NCBI GenBank assembly: GCA_030267965.1 | Contig: BRYA01000832.1 | Coordinates: forward strand, 2,730 to 66,729 | Length of the DNA stretch: 64,000 nucleotides | Reading direction: 5' to 3' | From: Triparma columacea | Lineage: Eukaryota; Sar; Bolidophyceae; Parmales; Triparmaceae | Shown here: positions 30,401 through 39,817 of the stretch, one piece after another | Numbering within the stretch: the stretch's first letter is position 1 | Layout: each line of letters starts with the position of its first letter | Program-made: the position numbers and the translations under genes | The notes under the pieces: generated by a model | Seen by the model: the letters and a program-made list of their open reading frames with translations, nothing else | The model's database searches: none | Told to the model about the DNA's origin: nothing

Positions 30401-32452
30401 TCGTCAAGTCATACGTTGACGAGACGCTGCACCAAGGCAGCCCCTTGCACACGCTAAGCCTAATTTTCTCCGGCCAGAGCGGAGTTGGAATGGTTGGAGG
30501 GGAGGGATCCTGGATGGCCAACCTTGCCGGCATTATCACGAACCGTACCAACGGCTGGGACGTGATCGTGAGGGATTTGGGGGATAAGTTGGCTGCGGGG
30601 GGGGATTTGGTAGCTGCACATTTCTGCATGATGGTGGCCGGTGCGAACATAGAAGGTGAGGGAGGAGCGAAGCGACGACCAAAAGGATTTCAACACATCT
30701 CAGCTTTCTGACACGTTCCTCGCGTAGCCCCCAGCCCCACTGCCAAACTTGTCTTGCTTGGGGTTGACCACAACGTGCCTGCCAACGGTAGTTTATTGTG
30801 CACGGAGAGCTTAGAAGCCTTTCAGCGGACTGAGGCATTTGAATGGGCCAAGAGGAAGGGGAACCCGAACGCCTGCATTCCGTCGCTCCAAGCTTTCAAG
30901 CTCATGTATGCCATCAACATTGCGGACTACGGTTACTCTGAGCTAGCTCTAAGTTATGTGAAGAGCGTTAAAACGCTAATTGAGAGGAGCGGGGGAAGCG
31001 GAAAGTACAGTGAATCTTTCATCAACGCACTTGACGTCTTCGAGGATCGTGTGGCCGTGAGCTTGGAGAGGGGCGGAACGATGGATCAAAAAGAGGAGAG
31101 GAAAAAGAGCATCTTTGGAAGTCTTGGAAGCGGGCTCAAGAAGTTCTCCATCAGTGGGTTGGCGAGCGGCATCGTGAGCGCTGCTGCCGGTGATGATGGA
31201 AGAATGAGGTCGAGAGAGGCCGGCGAGAGCATGTACGGTAATGGTGGTGGTGTGGGGGACGTTGCGCTGCAGCAGCAGCAGCAGCAGATGCAAGCGCAGC
31301 AGAAGGCAGAAGAGCAGCGCATGTGGGAGGAGCAAGCCGCGAGGGATCGTGCTGAGTTGTTTGGCGGAGATGTCCAGGGGCAGAGGTCCGAGGTGAAGGT
31401 AAGTGAGGATCGGGGGAGGTGCGAAGCGACGACAGAAGGCGGGAGGAGCGAAGCGACGACAGAAGGCGGGAGGAGCGAAGCGACGACAGAAGGCTTGCCA
31501 GCGAGATGTAACTGTTGTGGCGGCCCAAATAATTCTCTCACCCTTAATCTCGTCGCAGACCGTGAACGAACCCCAGATGCATCCAAATGACGCGCTGCTT
31601 TCACAGGCGCAGCAACCTCCACCTGGAGGCTTTGCCGGGAGCCAGGGGGGGATGCTTGATCCGGGCTACAGCGATTACAACGGCGTTTCGAACGGCGTTT
31701 CGAACGGCGTTTCGAACGGCATTTCGCCCCCTGCCCCAGCTCCCACTCCGATGGCCATGCCCTCAGAGCCTAGAACGGCCCCCAACACGGCCCCGAACTC
31801 TGGAGGGTTTGGTGGAGGGATGATGGGGGGGATGAGGACTCAGAGCGACAGCAACCTCAACAAACAGCAGCAGACGCCCAAGAAGTCCCCGCCAGTTTCT
31901 GGCAAGAGGGGGTCTGCCGCGGAGCTCAAAACGGGGTGGTTGGGGGGTTGGATTGCCAAGAAGCTCAACCCGGATGCGCATATAGGAGATGTAGGGGAGG
32001 AGATGGAAGCCTATTTCGACAAGGATAAAGGGGTGTGGGTGTTCCCAGGGGAGGATCCTGTGGCAAAGGCGGCTCCGCCTCCACCACCCCCCACAAGCAT
32101 GGGGATGGGAGGTGGTGGTGGAGGTGGAGGAGGGGGGGGGGTTATGGGAGGTGGAATGGGAGGCCAAGCACCCCCAATGTCTGGGGGCGGAGGAGGGATG
32201 GGGGGAGGAGGGATGGGGGGAGGAGGAGGGGCTGTCGACCCCCTTGCGGCAATGATGGCGCCGCCTCCACGCAATGCGAGTGGCAGGATGGCCGGGGGAG
32301 GCGTACGCTCAAGGTATGCCGATCCAATGGCACAGATGGGACTTGTGAGCGAGGCAGCTACGGGGGGAGGACAAGGACCGCCTGTTTCAATGATGGGGGG
32401 GGCGCCTCCAATGGAGAAGCCAAAATATGCAACATTCGCGCCTCCAAAGTAG
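27499..32452 (+). CDS. SEC16: Sec16, COPII scaffold of ER exit sites, 1488 aa, five exons
   Basis: Exons 27499..28113, 28200..29764, 29934..30655, 30728..31398 and 31559..32452 (4467 nt). The N-terminal 690 residues are Pro/Gln/Gly-rich with about eight repeats of an A-D-x-L-F-G motif (ADALFG, AADLFGG, AANLFGA) and three polyQ tracts. The central conserved domain begins ASFGFGGNLVVMFPQ and continues into the ACE1 alpha-solenoid: NFLLKGQREKALEAAVAARE, WPMALLIAS, PLHTLSLIFSG, WMANLAGIITNR, DLGDKLAAGGDLVAAHFCMM, LLGVDHN and LEAFQRTEAFEWA. The C-terminus has GWLGGWIAKKLNPDAHIGD then GVWVFPGEDP, the conserved Sec16 tail motif, followed by Pro and Gly/Met-rich stretches. Sec16 organises Sec23/24 and Sec13/31 at ER exit sites. 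The order and motifs exclude Sec31, which would have N-terminal WD40 repeats. Confidence 0.92.
31412..31494 (+). repeat. Three 27-bp tandem repeats inside SEC16 intron 4
   Basis: Three copies of a unit containing GCGAAGCGACGACAGAAGGC lie within intron 31399..31558, close to the 5' splice site. One more GCGAAGCGACGAC sits at the same relative place in intron 30656..30727. Confidence 0.85.
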
Positions 32453-33144
32453 AAGTTAGTTGGGTAAATTTAAGAGCTACAACATACAGTCGAGAACACC
32501 CCACCATTTGTTAGTGCGGAGGCGAAATCGTTCAGAAGTGGGGGGAAATGTGGCAGGAAAAAAAAAAAGAGTGGGGAAATGGAATGGCAAGTCTCATCAA
32601 CTCTTAAAATTACATATGAAACAACTTTATCAACAAAATTATTTATTTGAGATGATAAAAATCTGAAGATCTGTTTTGAAAATAATAAATATTTTTTTGC
32701 TTTGTTATGATTTTTTGAATTTTAAAATTGCAAATTATTTATTTTTATGATCATGAAAACATAACTGATTCAGGGAGTATGTCAAAATTATATTAGATTT
32801 TTGATGAAAACATAAAAATCCTAAACGCATGTTGATACAATTAATATTATGAATGAGCATGATACAACAACAATTAAAAAATAAAGAATTGGAAAAAAAT
32901 AACTGTATAGAACATTCCCAAAAAATCTGATTTTTTTTTCTTCATTTTACAAAGGTCATTTCCGCCTACTGCGTATTGTTTTGGTTAATACACAGGAACT
33001 CAGGCATTTTCTGACATCTAATTTAGTCTCTGAGTTAACTTAAACGTTTGATTGGTCTATCAGATCCTACATTTCACAGATTTACTTTCTGTCGTAGATA
33101 CCGAGGTAGTGGATTGTTCACAAATTCACACTTTCAGCAGTAAC
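32453..33144. other. AT-rich intergenic region, 692 bp
   Basis: Between SEC16 and the SDR gene, both on the plus strand. From about 32560 to 33040 the composition is very AT-rich with A and T homopolymers, unlike the GC-rich surroundings. I see no coding potential, tRNA or structured repeat. Confidence 0.6.
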
Positions 33145-34177
33145 ATGGTCCGTTTCTTCCAGTTTTTACTATTTTCCCTTCTGCCCACCGCTTCTATCGC
33201 CACGTCTTGGGGCTTCAACGCTGGATCCACAGCTCTTGTTACTGGGGGAACGAAGGGGATTGGCTTAGCCATTGTTGAGGAGTTTGCCTCGCTGAACTGT
33301 ACAACCATCGTGTGTGCTAGGAACGAGGAAGACCTCGCGAAGTTGTCATCTGACATGCTCACCAAGTACGACGGGGAGGAGCGCGTCGTTACATTCCCCG
33401 CTGACGTTTCCACCAAGGAGGGGCGTGACAAGCTCATTAAGTTTGTGAGGGAGCGCTTTGATGACAGGCTCGACATCCTCGTTAACAACGTTGGGACCAA
33501 CATACGGAAGCCGACCTCTGACTATGAAGCCGAGGAGGTCGAGTTCGTAATGCGTACGAACTTCCACTCCTGCTTTGAGCTCTCCAAGAGCTGCTACAGT
33601 ATGCTGAAGCGGCGACCTGACGAGCCCACGTCTAGTATCATCAACATCGGTTCCGTCGCTGGTGACCCTGGAGGTTGTATGTGGACAGGGACGCCTTACT
33701 CCGCAAGCAAGGGTGCCATGAACCAGCTGACTGGGAACCTCGCTTGTGAGTGGGGAAGGTAAGATGTGTGTGGGGGAGGGGAAAGGTGTAGAGAAGCGCG
33801 ACGAGGCGACGACTTAGAAAGTTATAACGCTTAACTCTCTATTGCTTGCCGTATGATTCTCACCAATCACTCACTCCAACCATTCAACGCCTCTCCTGAT
33901 TTGGCTTCGCTCATCTCATCGCTCCTCCAGAACTGGTGTCCGCGTCAACTGCGTGGCCCCCTGGTATATCAGCACCCCGCTCGCCCAGCAGGTTCTCAGG
34001 GACGATAAGTACCGGCTCTCCGTTTTGGGGAGAACTCCCATGGGCCGAGTTGGGAGCCCTGACGAGGTCGCCAAGGTGGTGACGTTCCTGGCGATGCCAG
34101 CGTCGTCGTACGTGACCGGCCAGGTAATCTGTGTGGACGGGGGGTACACGAGGAATGGCTTTTACCCCGACCTTTAA
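33145..34177 (+). CDS. Short-chain dehydrogenase/reductase with signal peptide (tropinone-reductase-like), 286 aa, two exons
   Basis: Exons 33145..33758 and 33931..34177 (861 nt). [21 protein letters not shown] is a signal peptide or anchor. The Rossmann glycine motif is [18 protein letters not shown], the cofactor-specificity region has [12 protein letters not shown] (Arg after the second strand suggests NADPH), then NNVGTNIRK (NNAG equivalent), INIGSVAG with the catalytic Ser, and [11 protein letters not shown] with the catalytic Tyr and Lys. [14 protein letters not shown] and [17 protein letters not shown] complete a classical SDR. The closest recognisable subfamily is tropinone-reductase-like; the substrate cannot be inferred. 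Signal-bearing SDRs act in the ER lumen or membrane or en route to the plastid; no FxP/ASAF-type motif is evident. The intron carries a GCGACGAGGCGACGAC motif. Confidence 0.88.
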
Positions 34178-34326
34178 AAATTACTTAGATAGCGCAGGGA
34201 AGGTCTCCCTTAATTTAAACATTCTTCACCTTCTTCAATTTTGGTTCAAGTTATTATGAACTCCAACCAGCTCACCCCCTTCCCTGCCTCCTCATTCAAC
34301 CCCCCCCCCCCCCCTTTCCTGCAAAC

Positions 34327-36190
34327 TTAGTAACTGGGGGGAGGAGCATATTCAGGAGGACCATCTCCAGCCCCTGCTTTGGTTTTCCCGTTCTCCTCAT
34401 CCGCTGCGGCTCTGAGTCCCTCCATCAGGTTCTTCATGCGGTTGTGTGCCATTACTGTCTTGACGCCCGCCTTGAACTTGCGCTTCGCGTTGAACCTCTT
34501 GAACTGCTGCAAGTTCTTAGCCAGGTCTTGGCTGCTCAGGATCCTCTTGTCGCGGCCCATCCAGGGGTGAGTTACTGCGTCGGCACAGGAGATACGCTTG
34601 TTGGGGTCGACGGTAATGCATTTTGAGATGAGGTCTTTCGCATCGGTGGAGATGTCGTTCCAGAACTCGGGGTGGAACTGCGGCAAGGGTCGCGTGTTAG
34701 CATTGTGCCACGAGTGGTTGTGTACGTGTGAGGTGTTTATGTCGTCGTTGCACCTCCTATTTTATCGCCGCTGCTGCTGCGCTACACCTCATCCTCCTTC
34801 GATACTCTCTCACCTCGTAATCTCCCCTCTTGATCTTCTTGAAGAGTAGGTTCTGGTTGTCCTCGTAGAAGGGTGGGTACCCTCCGATGATTATGTACAT
34901 GATGACTCCTATCGACCACATGTCCGCCGCATAGTCGTATTCCCTCCCCTCAAGGATCTCGGGGGCCACGTACCCGGGGGTCCCACACTGTGTCTTGAGG
35001 CAGTTTTGGGTACTGCACTTCTTGGCAAACCCAAAGTCGGCGATCTTGACGTCGTTATCGTTGGTGAGGGTCGCGAGGAGGAGGTTCTCAGGCTAAGACG
35101 TGAGGAAGGAAGCGTATTGCGGATGGGTTTGCGTTAGTGAGTTAGATGAGTGTGATGAGCGGGGGGGGGGATGGATGGAGGATTGAAGCAACAACGTTGC
35201 AGAGCTACCCTCAAATCGAAGGGTCACCTCACCTTGAGGTCGCGATGCGCTATTTTACCGTGGTGGATGTAGCTGAGGGCTGAGAGAATGGACCGGATGC
35301 ACTCACGGGCTTCGAACTCGTTGTAGAACTTCTTGGCGACGATCCTGTCAAATAGCTCTCCCCCGTCCATAGCTTCTAGCACGAGGTAGTGGTATTTCTC
35401 CTCATCGAAGTGGTCGTAAAGCTGCGGTGAGTTCGTCGGGGTTAGCAAAGAGGGTAATGGTTTGTAATATATTGTGCTACATGCTCCTCACCTTGATGAT
35501 CCCAGGGTGGTCCATGGCCTTGAGGATGTCGATCTCATCTAACAGGGCTTCCTTATCCTCGGAGGAAAGCTCGGATTTTGTGACACACTTTACGGCATAC
35601 TTCTCCCCGGTCTGATGGCGGACACCCTGACGGACAGTGGAGAAGGCGCCGCTTCCAAGGACAGAAGTCAGCTTGTATTCCTTCTCGAAGTCTAGTGGAA
35701 CGAAGAGCGGGACGGTCGGTTAGCTCCTGCGGGTTGGCTTTGAAGGGGTGGTTGCGAAAATCAAGACAACCCAAAACATCAAATCTCCCCACACCCTGCC
35801 CCCGAACCTCGTCGCCCGCCGCAACGCTCACCTCCCCCGTAACCCATATCAGGGAAATCGATCCTCAACTTCCTCTCCTCTGGTGTCTCTGAAGCACCAT
35901 CAGGGACCTGCGTGGACGGTTGTGTTGCAATGGAGGTGGATGAGTGAGATTGGTGTCTGTTTGGAATATTTTGGATGCATAATACTTGTTATGTGAAAGA
36001 TCAATGCTTATACAGCATTCTTTGCGGCTGTTTCCCACATAATTTGTGACTTTGGAAGGCAGACATCGAAGTCCTCGCAAAATCCATAAATATGTCACCA
36101 TTTGGTGAAGGTGGAGGGTTTATTTCTGATTCTAGCATACGCTTGGTAAATCATAGTGATAAATTAACTTACGCTAGTTGTACATCCCAT
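34327..36190 (-). CDS. CaM-kinase-like Ser/Thr protein kinase with N-terminal MGC motif, 370 aa, six exons
   Basis: Exons complement(36173..36190, 35832..35907, 35492..35691, 35233..35421, 34814..35092, 34327..34677), 1113 nt. The first exon is only 18 nt and encodes MGCTTS, a classic myristoylation (Gly2) plus palmitoylation (Cys3) signal, followed by GTAAGT. The kinase domain is complete: VLGSGAFSTVRQG (glycine loop from residue 43), YAVKCV with Lys66, LLDEIDILKAMDHPGIIK (Glu of helix C), HRDLKPENLL with Asp159, KIADFGFAKK with Asp180, CGTPGYVAPEIL, SIGVIMYIIIGGYPPF and DPNKRISCADAVTHPWM. This pattern is CaMKI/CaMK-group. The C-terminal basic helix AKRKFKAGVKTVMAHNRMKN resembles a calmodulin-binding/autoinhibitory segment. 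No EF hands, so not a CDPK. The tiny first exon is inferred; the rest is firm. Confidence 0.85.
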
Positions 36191-36705
36191 GGTGTGTGTG
36201 ATAAAATGGTGGGATATTGAGGTGGGGCAGGACTTGCCAAATTTCTACCCACCCGGCCCAAGCCTTTGCCCTTTTTGGCTTTCGCACTTGTTTAAAACAG
36301 TCAAAAAAGGTTAGTTATCGCGAAGTCATCAAATAAACGAGCAACACGATTATATAATGCCCGAAATATCCTCCAAGGATGCGTCATGCTGCCACTGAGG
36401 CCAGATATCCAACACTCTCTCGTAAAGCCGTTCGGCTGAAGACTGTGGTTATTGGACCCATAATACTATATCCAACTACGTTATATGACATACATTTATA
36501 TTAACGACATAATAAAACATATTAAACCCTCAAATACACAAATAACTACAAAATGAGGAAACTTGGACACTGAAGCACACGATGAACCGATAGGGCCTCT
36601 CCAAATCTCTCCAAATCTCTCCTTCTATATAACTTCACCCTGCATCCTAACAACCCCCCCCTTCCCCAACCCCTCCCCTCCCACACTCCACCCTCGTAGA
36701 CCAAA
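36191..36705. other. Divergent intergenic region, kinase / OSCP, 515 bp
   Basis: AT-rich spacer between the divergent kinase and OSCP genes. It likely holds both promoters. A CCAAATCTCT triplet repeat lies at about 36600-36620. No gene is seen. Confidence 0.5.
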
Positions 36706-37374
36706 ATGCTCTCCCGTGCCACATCCCGCCTTGCTGTCAGAAGCTTTGCCAAGAAGGCTGCCCCCAAGAAGGCCGCCGCCGCCTCCTCCGCCTCAGATCT
36801 CGCCCACGCCCCCCCCATCAAGCTCTTCGGCGTCCACGCCCGCTACGCCAACGCCACCTACTCTGCCGCCTCCGCTTCCAAGTCCCTCCCCAAGGTAGAG
36901 GCGGAGCTCCTGGCCATCAAGGCCACGGCTGAGAAGGACGCCGCCTTCTCCTCGTTCCTCAGCGACCCTACCGTCGCCCCCGCCGCCAAGGAGGCCCAGA
37001 TCAACACCCTCTTCGGCAGCAAGATGTCCGACATCACCGTGAACCTAATGTCCGCCCTCGCCGGGAACGCCCGTCTCGGGGAGACCACCAAGGTCGTCGA
37101 CTGCTTCTCCGAGCTCATGAAGGCCAGCCGCGGCGAGGTCGACGCCGTCATAACCTCCGCCGCCCCCCTCAGCAAGGCCGTGGCCGACCAGGTAACCGCA
37201 GCCCTAAAGGGGAAGGTAGGGGACAAGAAGGTCGTACTGTCCATGGTCGTTGACCCTAATATCATGGGGGGACTACAGGTGCAGATCGGGGACGAGTTCG
37301 TCGACCTCAGCACTGCTAGCAGGATCGACGCTGTGTCGAGGGCCATCAACGGACCCGCCCTCTCGGAGCTCTAG
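36706..37374 (+). CDS. ATP5PO: Mitochondrial ATP synthase OSCP (delta-type) subunit, 222 aa
   Basis: The N-terminus MLSRATSRLAVRSFAKKAAP is a typical mitochondrial presequence (Arg/Ser/Ala-rich, no acids). The OSCP/delta fold follows: KLFGVHARYANATYSAA, matching the GRYA.ALY... start, FSSFLSDPTVAPAAKEAQIN, VNLMSALAGNARLGETTKVV, a basic-acidic second half with VDAVITSAAPLS and KVVLSMVVDPNIMGGLQVQI, and the terminal strand DEFVDLSTASRIDAVSRAI. OSCP joins the F1 head to the peripheral stalk of F1Fo-ATP synthase in the inner mitochondrial membrane. Codon use is strongly GC-biased (Cys, Val, Ala codons ending in C), as expected for a highly expressed gene. Single exon. Confidence 0.95.
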   Translation: MLSRATSRLAVRSFAKKAAPKKAAAASSASDLAHAPPIKLFGVHARYANATYSAASASKSLPKVEAELLAIKATAEKDAAFSSFLSDPTVAPAAKEAQINTLFGSKMSDITVNLMSALAGNARLGETTKVVDCFSELMKASRGEVDAVITSAAPLSKAVADQVTAALKGKVGDKKVVLSMVVDPNIMGGLQVQIGDEFVDLSTASRIDAVSRAINGPALSEL

Positions 37375-37419
37375 AAAAAAAATATTGAGTGACTGGTGGG
37401 GATGGGAAGTGAGTGGGTG

Positions 37420-37636
37420 GGTGTGAGGGGGGAGGTGTCCGATAAAGTAAACAGATACGAGTAATCAAGTCGTTCGTGGACAAAATCGCCATCCTTAGTT
37501 ATTCCCCTATGTCACATTTGGGGGGGGGTGTGTGTGTGTGAGGGGGGAGGTGTCCGATAAAGTAAACAGATACGAGTAATCAAGTCGTTCGTGGACAAAA
37601 ATCGCCATCCTTAGTTATTCCCCTATGTCACATTTC
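37420..37636. repeat. Direct duplication of ~95 bp downstream of OSCP
   Basis: The block from GAGGGGGGAGGTGTCCGATA to CCCTATGTCACATTT occurs near 37425-37518 and again near 37541-37635, nearly identical, separated by a G-run and GT repeat. It fills most of the 306-bp space between the convergent OSCP and phosphatase genes, so alternative copies of the OSCP 3'UTR may exist. Nothing else is seen in this interval. Confidence 0.85.
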
Positions 37637-37680
37637 CCCTCCCCAAAAGCCCCCCCCGTATATTTCTACACTTCTCCCCC

Positions 37681-38607
37681 TCATCTCCTTGGTCCCTTCT
37701 CCCTAACGTCCCTTAGCGCGTCCCTAAGTCCAAACATGTTATCCAGCGTACCCCTAACATCTTCCTCTCCCTCTATCCTTTCCAGCACCCCCTCAACCGC
37801 CCCCAACGTAGCGTCCTCGGGGTCGTCGTAGAAATTAGAGACGAGGATACCGTTGGAAGGCTGGGAGAGGAAGGACATTGGGTTGTTGTCTACGAGGACT
37901 ACGCGACTCATGGGGTGGTCGAGGTCAAGGTTGGTGAGGTCCTTTACGTAGACGTTCAGGTCCTCGTCGTATACGCAGCACTCCCGATAGTAGCGCTGGG
38001 TGAAGATTGTATTGGAAGGGTCGAGGACGTCGAGGACGGGGGAAGCGTAGACGGACATGGCGGCGGTGAAGACGTGGACCTCGTACTGCGACGACACTGA
38101 CTTTAGGAAGGCGTCGAGGCCAGGGCGCTTGTTTACTCGAACGACGTCACCGTCGGGGAGCTCGAGGTCAAAGTGCTCGACCTTCTTGGAGGGGGAGGAA
38201 GAGGGGTCGGAACCGGAGAGGAGGTCGGGGCGGGACTCGAGCTGGCGGTACTCAGTGCCGCCGAAGAACTGGGAGTGGATCAAGCACTCGTCCATGTCCA
38301 GGATTACTAGAAGGTCTGACGTGGGCTTTGGGGGGGACGTGGTGAGGTTGCGGAGGAGGGCGGGGCGGAGGAAGGGGGAGTGGAGGAGGGAGGGTCTACG
38401 AGGGTTGGTCTGTGAGGTGTGTAGTGATCGTCTTATGTGTTGGTTGTGTGTTAGGTGGCGTGTTGTCATTTGTCTTTGCCATGTATTTGTTGTTGATGTA
38501 TTTGTTGATGATGTTGATGATGATATTGAGGATGCTATTGATGATACTAATGGAGATCTAATTGATGATGAGAGGGGTAATCTATGATAAAGTAAGTGAG
38601 TCGTCAT
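37681..38607 (-). CDS. FCP1/SCP-like HAD phosphatase (NIF family), 308 aa
   Basis: HAD-superfamily phosphatase. LLVILDMDECLIHSQFF contains the catalytic Asp104 and Asp106 of the DxDx(T/V) motif, here with Cys at the fifth place instead of the usual Thr. Further motifs are VNKRPGLDAFLKSVSSQYEV (the RPG.D.FL segment), VHVFTAAMSVYASPVLDVLD (T..M..YA..V.D.LD), RYYRECCVYDEDLNVYVKDL, and VVLVDNNPMSFLSQPSNGIL (DN.P..F...NGI). This order is diagnostic of the SCP/FCP1/Dullard/TIM50 family. The Ser/Thr-rich, Arg-containing N-terminal 90 residues lack acids until residue 97 and could be a mitochondrial (TIM50-like) presequence, so both a nuclear CTD-phosphatase-like role and a mitochondrial role are possible. 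Single exon. Confidence 0.88.
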   Translation of the reverse strand: MTTHLLYHRLPLSSSIRSPLVSSIASSISSSTSSTNTSTTNTWQRQMTTRHLTHNQHIRRSLHTSQTNPRRPSLLHSPFLRPALLRNLTTSPPKPTSDLLVILDMDECLIHSQFFGGTEYRQLESRPDLLSGSDPSSSPSKKVEHFDLELPDGDVVRVNKRPGLDAFLKSVSSQYEVHVFTAAMSVYASPVLDVLDPSNTIFTQRYYRECCVYDEDLNVYVKDLTNLDLDHPMSRVVLVDNNPMSFLSQPSNGILVSNFYDDPEDATLGAVEGVLERIEGEEDVRGTLDNMFGLRDALRDVREKGPRR

Positions 38608-39078
38608 ATTTTGGAGACTATTTCAATCAGGATCCCCGCTCCACTGCGCTATTTGACTACAACAATGGTATTATAGTGACGACTGATTGACTTTTGTACG
38701 CTCGATGATGTAAATTCAACCTATATCTGCGTATTAATGCTGCAATTGATTGAATTAATGTTGATGAAAGCTTTGGAAGATTTCGCGGAACAGCTTTGGG
38801 GAATTGGTAGGGGTGTTTGTGGTGATTTTGACCAACTTAGACGGCCGTGCCTTACTTTTATTTTCGGCGGTATCACAACTTGTAGCTTCTGAGGAAAAGA
38901 GAAGGAAAAAATCGGCTTGTCCACGGCAGCAGCAACCTGAAAAAAGGCACATAATACCAATTCCTTCCTTCCCGGATCCCCAGCCCAGCAACCTCCACTC
39001 TACTACCCAATCCAACCCTCTTTTCTCCTCAAATAAATAGAATTTACGGCAACTAACACAACACACACATCAAATACA
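38608..39078. promoter_or_regulatory. Divergent intergenic region, phosphatase / NF-YB, 471 bp
   Basis: No gene is supported. Overlapping open frames on both strands (about 38721-39066) look like chance. Both promoters should lie here. Confidence 0.4.
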
Positions 39079-39636
39079 ATGAGTGCGATGGCAGGAGCCG
39101 ATGCTGGCGGAGAAGGCGCTGAATTCGAAGAAATCAGAGAGCAGGTACGCGGCTGGCTCGTTTCCCATCTCCCTCCTTTAACACTATATACCCTCAATAT
39201 ACACCAATTTTATTACGTCACCATTCGTTCTACTACTATACTTCATCCACACACAAATATCTGCAAAACAAATGTTGCATTCAAACAACTAACCCACCCA
39301 CCCCTCACAACCTTCACAACCCTCACTTCCCAGGATCGCTTCCTCCCCATTGCCAACATCGCGCGCATAATGAAGAACACCCTCCCTGAGAACGCCAAGA
39401 TCGCCAAGGACGCCAAGGAGACAGTCCAGGAGTGTGTGTCTGAGTTCATATCCTTCATAACCTCCGAGGCTTCCGACAAGTGCATGCACGAGAAGAGGAA
39501 GACCATCAACGGTGACGACCTGCTGTGGGCGATGAGCACGCTGGGGTTCGATAAGTACGTCGAGCCGCTGAAGATATACCTTGCCAAGTATAGGGAGGCA
39601 GTGAAGGGGGAGAAGGGGGAACAGGACGACAAGTAG
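39079..39636 (+). CDS. NF-YB / HAP3 histone-fold transcription factor, 122 aa, two exons
   Basis: Exons 39079..39144 and 39334..39636 (369 nt). The core is a textbook [24 protein letters not shown], then [40 protein letters not shown] and [24 protein letters not shown] pairs with NF-YC and NF-YA to bind CCAAT boxes in the nucleus. The 189-bp intron (GTACGC...CCCAG) is a multiple of three and has no in-frame stop, so unspliced message would encode a 185-residue version with 63 extra residues inserted just before the histone fold. I take the spliced form as real because the inserted part is AT-rich and unrelated to the family. Confidence 0.93.
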   Translation: MSAMAGADAGGEGAEFEEIREQVRGWLVSHLPPLTLYTLNIHQFYYVTIRSTTILHPHTNICKTNVAFKQLTHPPLTTFTTLTSQDRFLPIANIARIMKNTLPENAKIAKDAKETVQECVSEFISFITSEASDKCMHEKRKTINGDDLLWAMSTLGFDKYVEPLKIYLAKYREAVKGEKGEQDDK

Positions 39637-39817
39637 AGACAAACGCCAGGGGGGGGGGGGGGGGAATACACAAAAAACACAGGGAATGGGGGGGCGGGAC
39701 TTCGATCAATGTGTTCGGAGGGAGTCAACCTTACATTTTGTGCACAAAAAATACAACTTTACTTTGCCATACAACAACAGTTCCCACAGAAAGGTCCTCC
39801 TCGAAGGTCTCCTCGCT

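Noticed and set aside
27499..32452. Sec31 as an identity for this gene
   Set aside because: There are no N-terminal WD40 repeats, and the central and C-terminal motifs are those of Sec16.
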